In this document: positions 1 through 12,022 of the stretch, piece after piece
How positions within the stretch are numbered: position 1 is the stretch's first letter
Layout of the letters: every line of letters starts with the position of its first letter
NCBI RefSeq assembly: GCF_022012335.1
Contig: NZ_JAKLTO010000002.1
Coordinates: 186,001-250,000 of the forward strand
DNA length: 64,000 nt
DNA from: Flavobacterium sp. SM15
GTDB taxonomy: Bacteria > Bacteroidota > Bacteroidia > Flavobacteriales > Flavobacteriaceae
Direction: 5' to 3'
The notes under the pieces: model-generated
Database searches by the model: none
What the model saw: the letters and a program-made list of their open reading frames with translations, nothing else
What the model was told of the DNA's origin: nothing
Position numbers and translations under genes: made by a program

Positions 1-767
1 TTTACAGTATAACCGCTATTTTCAAGCAAAAACAAATTGACATTGATTGCAGAAGGGTAAGGATTCCCCGTTAAGGTACGATTAGGATAATCAGGCCCTG
101 GAGTACTGCCTACTGTAATATCAATAGTCCCGTCATTGGGTTTTCCTCTAAAATCATAACGCTGATTGTTTCCTGGATTATTAACAACTCCTAATATGGT
201 TGTATTATCCGATCCGCTTACACCTTTCATAGTAAAACCTTCTCCTGGCAGAAGTGTATTGGCACTTCCAACATAAACCCAGTTGGCATACTGATTGGAA
301 TTAACAAACTTGTAAATCCATCTATTTGAAATCACCAAAGTAGAATTTGTTGAAGAACCGTCAAGAGTAGTAACAATACTTTCTCCACCAAAATTGGTTA
401 CCGTAGATGGTCTTTTTAATTGACCGATTCCAAAAGCATTATTACCAGCCGCTGCATTTGGAACACCTACCGGCGAACACCACTGGTTGTAACCAAAATT
501 ATTCGATGTCCCTTCTTGGTACACAGAAAGATCACCAACTCCTTTATTGTTACCCGAAACGGTTGTTCCTTGAAGCAATTGTCCTTCACTTCTAAGGTAA
601 AGATTACTGGTGCCCGAATTCAACTCCAAATCACCTTTAACAAACAATTGTTCATTGTTAACAAACACATAACTGTTAGGGCTTACATACATTTGAGCCA
701 TTAAAGACTCCTGGTTAAACATTGCCACCATCAGCAACAATGACCCTTTAAGTAGATTTGATCTCAT
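1..767 (-). CDS. N-terminal part of a secreted surface protein (runs off the window)
   Basis: On the minus strand an uninterrupted frame starts at the ATG at 767 and is still open at base 1, giving about 255 residues. It opens with a signal peptide (positive MRSNLLKG, then a hydrophobic stretch ending near ESLMAQ). The mature part is rich in Asn, Gly, Ser and Thr, like flavobacterial adhesins. Near the window edge it has LTGNPYPSAIN, the same motif found in the two giant type IX cargo proteins downstream (IGNPFPSAI and IGNPYPSAI), so it probably shares that C-proximal domain type. It is divergently oriented from the gene at 1309. The missing C-terminus would show whether it carries a sorting domain. 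Secretion is well supported; the specific role is unknown. Confidence 0.8.
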   Translation of the reverse strand, partial: MRSNLLKGSLLLMVAMFNQESLMAQMYVSPNSYVFVNNEQLFVKGDLELNSGTSNLYLRSEGQLLQGTTVSGNNKGVGDLSVYQEGTSNNFGYNQWCSPVGVPNAAAGNNAFGIGQLKRPSTVTNFGGESIVTTLDGSSTNSTLVISNRWIYKFVNSNQYANWVYVGSANTLLPGEGFTMKGVSGSDNTTILGVVNNPGNNQRYDFRGKPNDGTIDITVGSTPGPDYPNRTLTGNPYPSAINVNLFLLENSGYTV

Positions 768-1308
768 AAGCAGATTTTTTTAACAATACTCGTTCTTCAA
801 ATTTAAGCTTTTATTCTTTTAAAAAAAATATTTCCTTTTGTTTTTAACCCTGTTTTTCAGCATTTTATCCCATTTCTCAAAAAAACACTTAAGCTTTTAA
901 CAAATAGATGCAGCAATTGAAAAAAAAAGAAAAAAAATTAGGTTTTTTCCTTCAAAAAAAGCATCTAATTCAGTGTTTTTTCTTATAAAAAATGTTATTT
1001 TTTTTTAACATGAAAAGAAAAATGTTTTATTTATAACACTTATGTGCAAAGATAACAATTCTTTAACACAAAAAAAAACGTAAATACTTTCATCGTTCAA
1101 ATGCAAAAAAACCGGTTAAACCGCATTGGCAAAGAAAATTTGAACACAAGTCAAACTTAAATCCCTTAAATGACTCATAAAACAAACACAAAAAAACCAA
1201 AAAATAAAAAAACATCACGCAACCATACTGTTAAAAACACTACAATATTTTAATAAATTTGAAAATAAGGAACATATTTATTAATCCACAAAATGCCAAA
1301 TCAAACCT
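768..1308. other. A+T-rich divergent intergenic region
   Basis: This 541-bp spacer separates two divergent secreted-protein genes and holds no convincing reading frame. It is dominated by A and T runs. A TAAATTTG box at 1254-1261 fits the Bacteroidota -7 consensus and could serve the gene at 1309, but no clear TTG box sits about 19 bases upstream. The region probably carries both promoters. Confidence 0.5.
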
Positions 1309-4300
1309 ATGAAAGAAAATTACAAAACTTTTACAACTACTGGCAGTCAATGGCTTAACCTAAAAACAAACAACGATCAAAATTCAATCAATGAAAAAGC
1401 AAACCTTAAACTACTCGCTTTTTTCATTTTAACATTTATGATTTTTACCAGCAATTCAATTGCTCAGGTTAATATCACAAAACCAAATCTTAACATTCCC
1501 GTTTGTTCTGGGTTTCCTACCGCCTATTATCCGTTAGGAAACATTGTGATAACCGAAACTGCCACATCCAACTTTTCCGGAGGTGTTGGTGTTACATTAA
1601 TTTTATCAGCACCCGCCAATTTCGAATTTCAAACTGGGGTCGGAAACACTACAGTTGCCGCTGGAAGCAACCTAACATCCGTATCGACATCTGTAACCGC
1701 CACTACAGTAACCATTACCTATACCTGTGGAGGAACTAACAAGTCTGATGTGATGACTATTTCTAATTTATCCGTAAGGGCAATAAACACTACAAGTACA
1801 CAAAACATAACTCGAACAGGGGGAACAGGAACAATAAATGGATTAGTTGCCGGAACCACTTTAACTAACTCACTAAATTCCGCAGTTGCTACTCCACCAA
1901 CAGCAGCCAACGCAGGTCCCAACCAAACATTAGCTGCTTGTGCCACCACCACAACCCTTGCAGGAAATACCCCAGCTGCAGGTACCGGATCATGGTCTGT
2001 AGTTTCAGGAACGGCAACTATAACCACTCCATCATCCCCTACCTCAGGAGTTACAGGACTTGCTTTAGGCACAACAGCTACTTTACGCTGGACAATCACA
2101 AACGGATCATGCCCTCCGTCTACAAGCGATGTAACCATAACCACTTCCAATGGACCGGGTTGTTGGGTTTACTGTACTCCAACTTCAACATCAGCAACAA
2201 CGTATCCAATTTCTAATGTAACTTTTGCCGGTATAAACAATAATTCATCCGCAGCAACTTCTGCAGGTCCGTTTTATCAGGATTTTTCGGCTGCTTCAGG
2301 AAATGTAGTAGCAGGAAATACTTATACATTTACAGCAACAGCAACAGGAACATCTCCAAACCCTTTTGGGATTTATGTATTTTTCGACTGGAATAACAAT
2401 GGTGATTTTTCCGATGATGGGGGTCCATACACAGTTGGCACATACACTACCAACTCAGCTACTTTGAGTACTAACATTACAGTACCTCTTACAGCAACCA
2501 TTGGAACAACAAGAATCAGGGTATCCAACCAATACAATGTTGTCCCCGGACCGTGTCCTTCTGGAGCAGGATCTTTTCAAGATGAAGATTACAGCTTAAA
2601 CATTTCTGCACCCCCTGTATGTACAACTCCAACTGCACAACCAACTGCATTGGTACTTACACCCGCTGGAACAAGTATCTCGGGGTCATTTACGGCTGCA
2701 GCTCCAGCTTCGGATAGCTATCTTGTAGTTTTCAACACAACCGGAGTAACTCCAACACCTGTTAACGGGACCACTTATACTACCGGAAGCTCTATTAACG
2801 GGAGTATAGTAGCAGAAACCGATGGGAATACAACGTTTTCAATTGGAGGATTAAACACCTCTACCTTATATTATGTATATGTATTTTCATTTAATGCAAG
2901 CTGTACCGGCGGCCCATTATACAATACAACTTCACCCTTAACCCAAAGTACGACAACTACTGCTGTTGCACCAGCATATTGTTCTCCTTCAACAACAAAT
3001 GCACAGGCTTCGAACCGATATATTGATGATGTGAGTTTCTTGGGTACTTTAAACGACATTAACAATTTCAACACCAGTTATTCTACCACTCCAAACAACG
3101 GCTTTCAGAATTTCACTGGATTAGCCAATAAAGCAATCCAGGCACAAGGAGAAGGAGTTAACGTTTATGTAGAAGCTAATTCAAGAGGACGCTGGAAATC
3201 ATGGGTAGACTGGAACAAGGATGGAGACTTCAATGATGCCGGGGAATTAGTGTATGATTCCAATGCCGCAACATTAACTACAACCTTTGGTTTTGTTGTT
3301 CCAACAACAGCAATTCCAGGAAATTACAGAATACGCATTCGTCTGTACAACAGTTTTTATACTGTAGGACCTCCAGGACCACCAACAACATACGAATCCT
3401 ACAGTTACGATTTTAATTCATGCGAAGTTTTCGATACAAATATTATTTCCGGGTATACCGCCTATGAATATGGAGAAGCAGAAGATTACCTGTTCACTGT
3501 AGTACCTAGTTGTGCAGCAAACATCACTGATGTTACCAACGGGGAAGTTTGTGGATCCGGAACAGTAAATTTAAAAGTTACCGGTACAGCCGGCGTTACA
3601 CAATACCGATGGTATACTAATGAATTTGGAGGCGCACCATTCACCACTACTCCAACAGGAAACTGGACAACACCGGCTTTAGCATCAACAACAACCTATT
3701 GGGTTACAGCCTATAATGGAAGTTGCGAATCACTGGTAAGAACAAAAGTTATTGCTAAAGTAAGCCCTGTCCCTACTTTAAACTTTACTCCATCCAACCC
3801 ACAAGTTTGTGGTGAGAATGCGGTTATTTCTTTAACCGCCGCCGGAGATACAGAATTGGTCTATCTGATTGACGAAGATTTTGAAACAGGAGGAGGCTTA
3901 GGAGTTTTCACAAACGCAAATCTTGTAAGTAATGCTGCGGTAAATGCACAAACGATGTGGCAAAACCACACAAGCACCTTTATTCCAACAGGCTTAACCT
4001 GGTATCCGGCTATTTCTTCAAACTTTGGAGCTAATCATTTTGCGATGGCAACTTCAGATGTGGGCACTTGTGGAGCATCTTGTTATTATACTGTAGACAA
4101 CGCATTAGTTTCTCCAATTGTAAACTCGAACACTTTTACCGATTTGACGTTAAAATTCAGAATGTACTATTCAAGATACTTCCCTGACGGAAACGTAACT
4201 TATGACCCTATTGAATTCATGCAGGTTCAGGTTTCTACCAACGGAGGCGGTGCTTGGACAACCATCAACGGAAACATTATTACCGACCAAGGAATCGGCA

Positions 4301-6387
4301 CCCGTTTTGCAGATATGACTTATAATTTAACTGCATACATCAACAATCCAAATCTTCGCATCCGAATCCGCTATTATGCCAGTTCATGGTGCGATGGTGC
4401 CGCAGTTGACGACATTCAGCTATACGGAACAAAACCATTAAACACAGCATTCAACTGGTCTGGAGCTTCCCTACCTGATGCCTATAACGATGCTGCCTGT
4501 ACCATTCCATACGTTGCAGGAACACCTGCTGTTACAGTTTACGTAAAACCAACTTTGGCACAATTAGAGCAAGGGACATATACTTTTACTGCAAGTGCAA
4601 TTTTATCAAATGGTTGTTCTGCAAGTAGTCCGATTACTGTTACCAACAATTCTAAAGTGTGGAAAGGTACCAATTCAACAGATTGGAACGATGCCGGCAA
4701 CTGGTCTCCTGTGGGAGTCCCAACCATTAACAACTGTGTGATTATCCCTGCAACGAGTATCATTTCTGGGGCGGGTTATAATGCTTATGCTAAAAACCTA
4801 ACAGTAAAAAACACCGGTAACTTGCTGCAAAACCCTGTAACTAATTTAACCGTTGCGGATTGGGTAAATGTTAATGCAGGTGGAGAATACAACATTAAAG
4901 ACGACGCAAGTCTTGTACAAAACAACAGTGCAGCAGTAAACTCGGGTATTGTTAAAGTTGAAAAAATTACTCCACCGATGTACCGTTTTGATTATGAGTA
5001 CTGGAATTCGCCGGTAACTTTAGCATCAAATTTCACATTAGGGACTTTATCTCCTAATACCTTATCCGACAAGTATTGGAGTTACGACCCTCAAGTTTGG
5101 GGATATAACGGACATTGGAAAAGCGAAAGTACCGCTACGGTAATGAATCCTGCAAAAGGATATTGTGTAAGAGCTCCACAAACCTTTTCAACTAATCCGG
5201 CAACCAAAACTCCTTTTACAGGATTATTCATTGGTACACCAAACAATGGAGTTGTAACTGTTCCGATGTACATCAGTACAAATGCAACCGCAATTGCAGC
5301 AAACGAACAGGATTTGAACCTAATCGGAAACCCGTTCCCATCTGCCATCGACATAGCAGCTTTTATAACTGATCCAAGAAACACAGCAGTTGCCGACGGA
5401 ACAATTTACTTATGGTCTCATGTTACACCATTGAGTACAGCCAATAGTGATCCGTTCTATCAAGATTACGTTTACAACTATCAGGCGAACGACTATGTAA
5501 CTTTAAACATCGCAGGAAGCGTTAAACCAATTCCTTCAGGCTATGGCTTAACCACCTATCCCTATGTTGCTTCCGGACAATCATTCTTTATCAGAGCAAA
5601 AGCAAACGGAAATGTAGTAATGGACAACAATATGCGCGTAACAGGAAACAACAGTACTTTTTACAGAAGTGCATCGGAAACTGAAAGAAGCGTTGACAAT
5701 AATTTAGGAACGATTCAAAAAGATCGTTTTTGGCTGAATTTAACACGTATGGGTGGAGCCGGTTTCAGTCAAATGATGCTTGGTTACGTTGAAGGAGCTT
5801 CTGAAAATTGGGACAACGGTTTCGATTCTCAAGCACTAAAAGCCGCATCGGTTAGCTTATACACCTTTGCGGAAGATAAAAAACTATCGATTCAGTCAAG
5901 AGCCTGGCCTTTAAATCAAAACGATGTTGTACCTATGGGTTACAAAACCAATGTTGCAGGAAATTATGCTATTGGGATCGACAGTTTGGATCAGGCATTT
6001 GAAAATCAAGACGTTTTCGTGGAAGACCGCTTATTGAATGTGATTTACAATTTAAAATCAGGTCCTTATATGTTCTCAACCGAAGCTGGAACTTTTGACA
6101 ATCGTTTCAACATTCGTTATACCAATTCTACATTAAGCAATGAAGAAATCACAATGTTAGAACATTCTGTTTTTGCCTATACAAACGGAAAACTCAATGT
6201 AAAATCATCGATTGAAAAAATAAAGGCAATCACAATATATGATATGCTAGGCAGAACTCTTGTTGAAAACAACGATGTTAATCAAAATGATTTCACAGCA
6301 ATTAAGTTAGCACCTACTCAATCAACACTTATTTTAAAAATAATGTTAGACAATGGTGCTGAGATTTCTAAAAAAGTTATTTTTTAA
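1309..6387 (+). CDS. Giant type IX secreted protein with GEVED domains
   Basis: A 1,692-residue exported protein. A signal peptide with a long 30-residue polar lead ends near SNSIAQ at about residue 53. The body is Thr/Ser/Asn-rich. It has two GEVED-type modules with calcium-binding-like [11 protein letters not shown] (about residue 360) and [14 protein letters not shown] (about 635), a fibronectin-like block beginning [11 protein letters not shown], and Ig/PKD-like segments. The last roughly 70 residues ([18 protein letters not shown] ... KKVIF) form a type IX secretion C-terminal sorting domain, so it is expected to cross the outer membrane and be attached or released at the surface. Its C-terminal 600 residues are closely similar to those of the next gene, indicating tandem duplication. 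The likely role is adhesion; no enzymatic motif is visible. Confidence 0.9.
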   Translation: MKENYKTFTTTGSQWLNLKTNNDQNSINEKANLKLLAFFILTFMIFTSNSIAQVNITKPNLNIPVCSGFPTAYYPLGNIVITETATSNFSGGVGVTLILSAPANFEFQTGVGNTTVAAGSNLTSVSTSVTATTVTITYTCGGTNKSDVMTISNLSVRAINTTSTQNITRTGGTGTINGLVAGTTLTNSLNSAVATPPTAANAGPNQTLAACATTTTLAGNTPAAGTGSWSVVSGTATITTPSSPTSGVTGLALGTTATLRWTITNGSCPPSTSDVTITTSNGPGCWVYCTPTSTSATTYPISNVTFAGINNNSSAATSAGPFYQDFSAASGNVVAGNTYTFTATATGTSPNPFGIYVFFDWNNNGDFSDDGGPYTVGTYTTNSATLSTNITVPLTATIGTTRIRVSNQYNVVPGPCPSGAGSFQDEDYSLNISAPPVCTTPTAQPTALVLTPAGTSISGSFTAAAPASDSYLVVFNTTGVTPTPVNGTTYTTGSSINGSIVAETDGNTTFSIGGLNTSTLYYVYVFSFNASCTGGPLYNTTSPLTQSTTTTAVAPAYCSPSTTNAQASNRYIDDVSFLGTLNDINNFNTSYSTTPNNGFQNFTGLANKAIQAQGEGVNVYVEANSRGRWKSWVDWNKDGDFNDAGELVYDSNAATLTTTFGFVVPTTAIPGNYRIRIRLYNSFYTVGPPGPPTTYESYSYDFNSCEVFDTNIISGYTAYEYGEAEDYLFTVVPSCAANITDVTNGEVCGSGTVNLKVTGTAGVTQYRWYTNEFGGAPFTTTPTGNWTTPALASTTTYWVTAYNGSCESLVRTKVIAKVSPVPTLNFTPSNPQVCGENAVISLTAAGDTELVYLIDEDFETGGGLGVFTNANLVSNAAVNAQTMWQNHTSTFIPTGLTWYPAISSNFGANHFAMATSDVGTCGASCYYTVDNALVSPIVNSNTFTDLTLKFRMYYSRYFPDGNVTYDPIEFMQVQVSTNGGGAWTTINGNIITDQGIGTRFADMTYNLTAYINNPNLRIRIRYYASSWCDGAAVDDIQLYGTKPLNTAFNWSGASLPDAYNDAACTIPYVAGTPAVTVYVKPTLAQLEQGTYTFTASAILSNGCSASSPITVTNNSKVWKGTNSTDWNDAGNWSPVGVPTINNCVIIPATSIISGAGYNAYAKNLTVKNTGNLLQNPVTNLTVADWVNVNAGGEYNIKDDASLVQNNSAAVNSGIVKVEKITPPMYRFDYEYWNSPVTLASNFTLGTLSPNTLSDKYWSYDPQVWGYNGHWKSESTATVMNPAKGYCVRAPQTFSTNPATKTPFTGLFIGTPNNGVVTVPMYISTNATAIAANEQDLNLIGNPFPSAIDIAAFITDPRNTAVADGTIYLWSHVTPLSTANSDPFYQDYVYNYQANDYVTLNIAGSVKPIPSGYGLTTYPYVASGQSFFIRAKANGNVVMDNNMRVTGNNSTFYRSASETERSVDNNLGTIQKDRFWLNLTRMGGAGFSQMMLGYVEGASENWDNGFDSQALKAASVSLYTFAEDKKLSIQSRAWPLNQNDVVPMGYKTNVAGNYAIGIDSLDQAFENQDVFVEDRLLNVIYNLKSGPYMFSTEAGTFDNRFNIRYTNSTLSNEEITMLEHSVFAYTNGKLNVKSSIEKIKAITIYDMLGRTLVENNDVNQNDFTAIKLAPTQSTLILKIMLDNGAEISKKVIF

Positions 6388-6408
6388 AGAAAATAAACCT
6401 TTTTAACC

Positions 6409-6442
6409 AAAAAAGCCAGTAAGACTTTCCTTATTGGCTTTT
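6409..6442 (+). terminator. Intrinsic terminator after the first giant protein
   Basis: AAAAAAGCCAGTAAG pairs with CTTATTGGCTTTTTT around a short loop, followed by a T run, 22 bases after the stop codon. Confidence 0.8.
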
Positions 6443-6750
6443 TTCATTAACAATTCCTCAACAAAAGACATACTTTATGAATAAAGAACTTTTTTAAACA
6501 TTTAAAATAAATTTTGTTATAATCATAACTAAAAAAATCGATAAAAAAGTCTTCAAAAAAATGCTTTTCCTCTCCAAACCGCCATAAACAAAGAAGCCTA
6601 CCTTTTCCGACAAAATTAAAACAATGCTTTTTTAAATTCACAAATCTTTAACACTTAGAAGTATTACGTCGATTTTTTTTGATTCTTTGCCGATGATTTA
6701 ATATTTTCACAAAAAAATAACCAAAGCATAACCAATTTAGCTTATTTATT
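6443..6750. other. Intergenic spacer between the two giant genes
   Basis: About 308 bases of A+T-rich DNA between the terminator and the next GTG start. I see no supported gene; the open frame on the minus strand has no family character. It presumably holds the promoter of the next gene, but no box with correct spacing stands out. Confidence 0.4.
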
Positions 6751-9700
6751 GTGAAAAAAAACTACTCATTAACCGTCTTTTTAAGCAAATTAAAAGATAA
6801 AAACAAGCTGTTTTGTTTTGAAAAAAACTACTTCTTTGTTTTCATTTTTCTTTTGACTTTAACATTTACAGGACAAAAAGGGTTTGCACAAGGAACAACA
6901 TGTGCCACAGCAACTCCCTTAACCGTTAACCCGGCCACCTGTAACAACAGTGCCTCTATTACAGACACAACACAAAACGCCCCCACGATGTCTAATGCCG
7001 CATGTACAAACAGCGGACAAACAAGGGAAGGATGGTATTATTTTACCACTCCTGCAGGCCCAACATTAGCCTATACAATTACAGGTATAGCAAGTAATCA
7101 AAACTTAGGTTTAATTTTGATTTCCGGTGCGTGTTCAGGACTTTCTCACACAGCTTGTGCCAACACCACAAACTCAAACGGTGCCCAAACCGAAACCATT
7201 ACAGCCAATTTACCAGGAGGTACTACCTATTATGTTAAGGCGGTAAATTTTGGTAACAAAGACATGAATTTAACCAGTCTTTGTGTTACTGCAACGTTAG
7301 ACCCTTGTACCTCTGCAACAAACATTGCAAACTGCGGAACAGCAATAACAGCCAATATTGCAGCTGGTAACGGAAGTTATTCTTCTTCAGCCTGTGGTTT
7401 TACAACAGGTGGTAACGAAACAATTTATACGTTCACACCCGCTACAACTGGTAACTATGTAATTCAACAAACAAGTTCTTTTGCATACATTGACTACCAA
7501 TTTAAAACTTTTGCTTCCGGATGTTCTTCTACCGGATGGACTTGTATTGATGATCTTTCTGGTGCTGCAACAAGCCCTGGTTTTACTTTAACAGGTGGAA
7601 CACAATATTATATACTATTAGATCCTGAAAGTACCGCAGGTGGAACAGTTAATTTCACAATTACCTGTCCAGCAGCAACACCGGCAAATGACAATTGTGG
7701 TCAGGCAATTAACTTACCTGTAAACGCAACGTGTTCTTATGCGACTTACACTACAGCAGGAGCAACCGCATCTTCTGGACACCCTGCACCAGGTTGTGCT
7801 TCATATACTGGCGGAGACGTATGGTTTAAATTTACTGTCCCTGCTTCCGGAGAAGTAACCGTAGACACACAAACAGGATCAATGTCTGATAGTGGTATGG
7901 CATGGTATACAGGTACATGTGCAGGCTTAACGCTTTTAGAGTGTGACGATGATGACAGTGCAAACGGTCTAATGTCTTCAATTACAAGAACCGGTCTAAC
8001 TCCAGGGTCTGTAATCTATGTAAGATTTTGGGAATACAGCAATGACAATCCAGGAACTTTCGGAATCTGTGCAAGTTCACCAGCTCCATGTACAGTACCT
8101 ACTGCACAGCCAACTGCTCTAGTCTTAACTCCTTCAGGAGGAAATGTTAGCGGTACATTTACCGCAGCCAGCCCTATTCCAACAAATTATTTAGTGGTTT
8201 ACAGCACCTCAAACACTCCTCCTGTTCCAACAAACGGAACAAGCTATACTGTAGGGGGAACTGTTGCTCCTGGTTATATTGTTGGCGATATCGATACTGA
8301 TACTGCCTTCACGGTAACAGGTCTATCCTCTAATACAACTTATTATTTCTATATTTTCTCTTTCAACCAGATTGGATGTTCAGGTGGACCAACTTATTTA
8401 ACAACTTCTCCACTAACCAACAACATTACAACTGGCTTAGCGTATTGTACTCCTTCAGCAACCGGAACAGATTACATTACAGGGTTTTCAACAGCAAACG
8501 GTGTAAACAATATTACTTACACCAGTGGTACCAGAAATCCGAACGGTTACGGTGATTTTTACACTTCAAGAACAGTATCTCAAATTCAAGGAGGAACTAT
8601 TAACTTCACAGAAACCTATGTTTCAAGTTTTAGCCATGGTTTCAGAATCTGGGTAGACTGGAATAACGACGGTGATTTTGTTGATGGAGGTGAACAAGTT
8701 TTCGCTTCAGCTGCAATTGCCACTGGACATACCGGAAGCTTTGCTGTTCCTGGTGGCGCCAGCATTGGAGATCACAGAATGAGAATTAGAGCATATTACA
8801 ACAACAATACGGTTGATCCATGTGCAACTGGATATGTAGATAGTGAAGCTTTAGATTTCAAACTTACAGTATTAACACCTCTTGCCTGTGCAGGAAACCC
8901 AAGTAACCTTACAGCTTCTGCAATTACAGGGAACTCGGCAACAGCTTCATGGACTGCTGCTGCTCCAGTACCAGGTTTAGGTTACCAATACTATTTAACA
9001 ACCTCTTCAACTGCTCCAGTAGCAGGAACTACACCTACAGGTTCTCTTGCGGGAACTTCAGTGAACTTAACAAGTTTAACTGCTGAAACTACATATTATT
9101 TCTGGGTAAGATCTAACTGTACAGTGGCCAACCAAGGTTATTGGATAGGACCTTTAATTATCAGAACTCTTTGTCAGGCAGGAACAGGAACAGGAACTTC
9201 TGCATTAGCATGTCCAACTGTAATTTCAGGTGGTCTTGGTCTAAACGGAGCTCCACCTCCAGCCATCACTTGTTCATCTGCATCCAGCTGTGTAGATTTA
9301 GAGGCTACCTACTTGGCTCTTGGGCAAACTACCTCATATGCAGCTACATCTATACCTTATGCGCCTCCTTACAATTTCGGTTGTATGGCCAATCCTGTAT
9401 CAGTAAATGTGGATGACGTATGGTCTCCGACAATTAACTTGCCGTTTAACTTCTGTTTTTACGGAACCAATTACAACAAATGTTTAATCGGTTCAAATGG
9501 GGTAATTACTTTTGATACAACAAGTAATACACCAGGAGGTTCATCAGCTTGGTCTTTCTCTTCTAACCTTCCAAGTACTTCATTATTTAAAAATACAATT
9601 TTTGGAGTGTATCAGGACATTGACCCTGGTAAAGGAGGAACTATAGGATGGGAATTGATCACGTTAAACTCTGGATGTAGAGCCCTTGTAGCTTCTTGGA

Positions 9701-11868
9701 AAGACATCCCTATGTTCTCAACAAGCTGTAACTCAATGCTATACACAGGCATGATGGTATTGTATGAAAACACAAACATTATCGAAGTTTATATTAGCGA
9801 GAAAAACATTTGTGCATCTTGGAATGGTGGTAATGGTCTTGTTGGTGTTCAAGATTCAACAGGTACTGTTGCAACCACAGCTCCAGGAAGAAACAGTTTG
9901 GATCCTGATTGGACCGTTACTAACGAAGCTTGGAGATTTACACCAAATGGAACTTCAGTAACCTCTATCAAATGGTATGAAGGGGCAGCAATTCCACCAA
10001 TTACACCATCAATTGCTACAACAAACAACATTAACGTTTGTCCTGCAGCAACAACAACTTATACAGCTGAAGTAACTTACAGCTTATGTAATGGTAGAAC
10101 TATAAAAGAATACGGACAAACAACCGTAACGGTTGCAGGTAACAAGACTTGGAATGGATCGGTAGATACAGACTGGAATAAAGCAAACAACTGGACTCCT
10201 TCTGGAATTCCAACAGCTTTAGATTGTGTTGTTATTCCTTCAACAACTAACAAACCATTAATTTCAGGAACAAACTACAACGGATTAGGTAGAAACTTAA
10301 TTGTTCAAAACGGTGGTATTTTAACTATCAACCCTACCAATAACATTTCAGTTACTGATGCAATTACAATCAACGCTGGTGGTGATATCATTGTGGAAAG
10401 CGGTGCATCAATTATGCAAACCAACAACGTTGCCAACACAGGTACAGCTCACATTAAGAGAAATACACAACCTATGTATCGTTTTGACTATTCGTACTGG
10501 AACTCTCCTGTAACTCAAGCGTCCAACTTTACTTTAGGAACTTTATCGCCAAACACATTATCAGACAAGTATTGGAGCTACAACCCACAAGTATGGACAT
10601 TTAATGGTCACTGGCAGGCAGAAACTACAGCGACTGTAATGACACCTCTTAAAGGATATGCGGTTAGAGCACCACAAACTTTTTCTACAAATCCTGCAAC
10701 AAGAAGTGTTTTCACAGGAACATTTATTGGAACGCCTAACAATGGTAATTTCAGTATTCCGCTTTATATAAGTACAAACGCTACTGCTATTGCTGCAAAT
10801 GAACAACGTCTGAATTTGATTGGTAACCCATACCCATCTGCAATTTCAACCGATGATTTCATTAAGCACAACAGTGTGGACAATCCAAATATTGATGGAA
10901 CAATTTATATCTGGACACACGCTACACCAATAAGCAATGCTACGCCTAGTCCATGGTACCAGAACTATGTTTACAACTACTCAGCTAGTGATTACATAAA
11001 TAAAAACCGACTAGGTTACACAGGAACTTTACCAACAGGTATTGCACCGGCTGTGGTTACCGATTATATCGCTTCTGGTCAGTCGTTCTTCGTAAGAGCC
11101 AGAGTTGGCGCAACTGCTGCAGCTTTAAACAATACAATGCGTAAGTTGAACAACAATGGTTATTTCTTCAGAGAATCCGATGATACAGCCGGACCTGCAG
11201 AGAAAAATCGTCTTTGGTTAAACATCAGTAACCTTAACGGTGGCGGATTCAACCAGACATTAGTTGGTTATACTTCTGAAGGTACTCTTGATTGGGATTA
11301 CGGATTGGATGGAGAAACTTTAAGCAGCTTAACGACTTCTATCTATTCCTTAGGAGCTGACAAAAAATTATCAATTCAAGCCAGACCTACTTTCGACATA
11401 AACGACCAGGTTCCTATGGGATATAAAGTGCCGGCTAGCGGAACTTATTTTATAGCAATTGACCGTTTTGATGATTATTTCCAAAATCAGAATGTATATT
11501 TAGAAGACAAACAAACCAATGTTATTCACAATCTGAAAGCAACTCCATACAGTTTCAATTCAGAGGCTGGTTCATTTGATGATCGTTTTGTTCTTCGTTA
11601 TACTGAAACTACTTTAGGAAATCAGGATATTTCAGAATTGGAAAATTCAGTAGTTATCTTTACCAACGATAAGCTGAATGTGAAATCAACCTTAGAACCA
11701 ATAAAAGAAGTTATCGTTTACGACGTTTTAGGAAGAGTACTTCTTAACAGTAAAGAGATTAACAAATCTGATTTTACTGCAACTACACTTTCACAAACAA
11801 AATCTACTTTAGTAATTAAAGTAACTTTGGAAAATAATGCAGTTATTACCAAAAAGGTAATTTACTAA
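6751..11868 (+). CDS. Second giant type IX secreted protein, paralogue of its neighbour
   Basis: A 1,705-residue exported protein starting at GTG; no earlier ATG in frame gives a better signal sequence. The signal peptide ends near GQKGFAQ (about residue 47). Order seen: two or three CUB/PPC-like segments with Cys pairs in the first 450 residues, a [11 protein letters not shown] fibronectin-like block also present in the upstream paralogue, a GEVED module (VDWNNDGDFVDGGE, about residue 634), a fibronectin type III domain (about 712-807), then a shared C-terminal region with IGNPYPSAIS and a type IX sorting domain ending KKVIY. It probably acts as a surface adhesin. The C-terminal third matches the upstream protein almost segment for segment while the N-terminal third differs, as in domain-shuffled tandem duplicates. 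Confidence 0.9.
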   Translation: MKKNYSLTVFLSKLKDKNKLFCFEKNYFFVFIFLLTLTFTGQKGFAQGTTCATATPLTVNPATCNNSASITDTTQNAPTMSNAACTNSGQTREGWYYFTTPAGPTLAYTITGIASNQNLGLILISGACSGLSHTACANTTNSNGAQTETITANLPGGTTYYVKAVNFGNKDMNLTSLCVTATLDPCTSATNIANCGTAITANIAAGNGSYSSSACGFTTGGNETIYTFTPATTGNYVIQQTSSFAYIDYQFKTFASGCSSTGWTCIDDLSGAATSPGFTLTGGTQYYILLDPESTAGGTVNFTITCPAATPANDNCGQAINLPVNATCSYATYTTAGATASSGHPAPGCASYTGGDVWFKFTVPASGEVTVDTQTGSMSDSGMAWYTGTCAGLTLLECDDDDSANGLMSSITRTGLTPGSVIYVRFWEYSNDNPGTFGICASSPAPCTVPTAQPTALVLTPSGGNVSGTFTAASPIPTNYLVVYSTSNTPPVPTNGTSYTVGGTVAPGYIVGDIDTDTAFTVTGLSSNTTYYFYIFSFNQIGCSGGPTYLTTSPLTNNITTGLAYCTPSATGTDYITGFSTANGVNNITYTSGTRNPNGYGDFYTSRTVSQIQGGTINFTETYVSSFSHGFRIWVDWNNDGDFVDGGEQVFASAAIATGHTGSFAVPGGASIGDHRMRIRAYYNNNTVDPCATGYVDSEALDFKLTVLTPLACAGNPSNLTASAITGNSATASWTAAAPVPGLGYQYYLTTSSTAPVAGTTPTGSLAGTSVNLTSLTAETTYYFWVRSNCTVANQGYWIGPLIIRTLCQAGTGTGTSALACPTVISGGLGLNGAPPPAITCSSASSCVDLEATYLALGQTTSYAATSIPYAPPYNFGCMANPVSVNVDDVWSPTINLPFNFCFYGTNYNKCLIGSNGVITFDTTSNTPGGSSAWSFSSNLPSTSLFKNTIFGVYQDIDPGKGGTIGWELITLNSGCRALVASWKDIPMFSTSCNSMLYTGMMVLYENTNIIEVYISEKNICASWNGGNGLVGVQDSTGTVATTAPGRNSLDPDWTVTNEAWRFTPNGTSVTSIKWYEGAAIPPITPSIATTNNINVCPAATTTYTAEVTYSLCNGRTIKEYGQTTVTVAGNKTWNGSVDTDWNKANNWTPSGIPTALDCVVIPSTTNKPLISGTNYNGLGRNLIVQNGGILTINPTNNISVTDAITINAGGDIIVESGASIMQTNNVANTGTAHIKRNTQPMYRFDYSYWNSPVTQASNFTLGTLSPNTLSDKYWSYNPQVWTFNGHWQAETTATVMTPLKGYAVRAPQTFSTNPATRSVFTGTFIGTPNNGNFSIPLYISTNATAIAANEQRLNLIGNPYPSAISTDDFIKHNSVDNPNIDGTIYIWTHATPISNATPSPWYQNYVYNYSASDYINKNRLGYTGTLPTGIAPAVVTDYIASGQSFFVRARVGATAAALNNTMRKLNNNGYFFRESDDTAGPAEKNRLWLNISNLNGGGFNQTLVGYTSEGTLDWDYGLDGETLSSLTTSIYSLGADKKLSIQARPTFDINDQVPMGYKVPASGTYFIAIDRFDDYFQNQNVYLEDKQTNVIHNLKATPYSFNSEAGSFDDRFVLRYTETTLGNQDISELENSVVIFTNDKLNVKSTLEPIKEVIVYDVLGRVLLNSKEINKSDFTATTLSQTKSTLVIKVTLENNAVITKKVIY

Positions 11869-11883
11869 CAATCAACCTCTTTC

Positions 11884-11914
11884 AAAAAGACCGCCAAATG
11901 GCGGTCTTTTTTTT
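11884..11914 (+). terminator. Intrinsic terminator
   Basis: AAAAAGACCGCC and GGCGGTCTTTTTTTT form a strong GC-rich hairpin with an AAAT loop and a T run, directly after the second giant gene. Confidence 0.9.
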
Positions 11915-11947
11915 GTACTTATAAAATAAAAATTAACAACATAATCC

Positions 11948-11978
11948 TTGTGAAATTTTAAAAATACCCTAGTTTTGC
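11948..11978 (+). promoter_or_regulatory. Bacteroidota-type promoter
   Basis: TTG at 11948-11950 and TAGTTTTGC at 11970-11978 are 19 bases apart, matching the TTG / TAnnTTTG consensus. It lies 45 bases before the start of the next secreted protein. Confidence 0.6.
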
Positions 11979-12022
11979 GCAATTTTTAAATTTTTATAAC
12001 TAAAACTGCGCCAAAACTACAC

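Noticed and set aside
1719..5384. Several antisense frames inside the first giant secreted gene
   Set aside because: They arise from Thr/Ala-rich codon usage of the real gene and have no start context or protein-like character.
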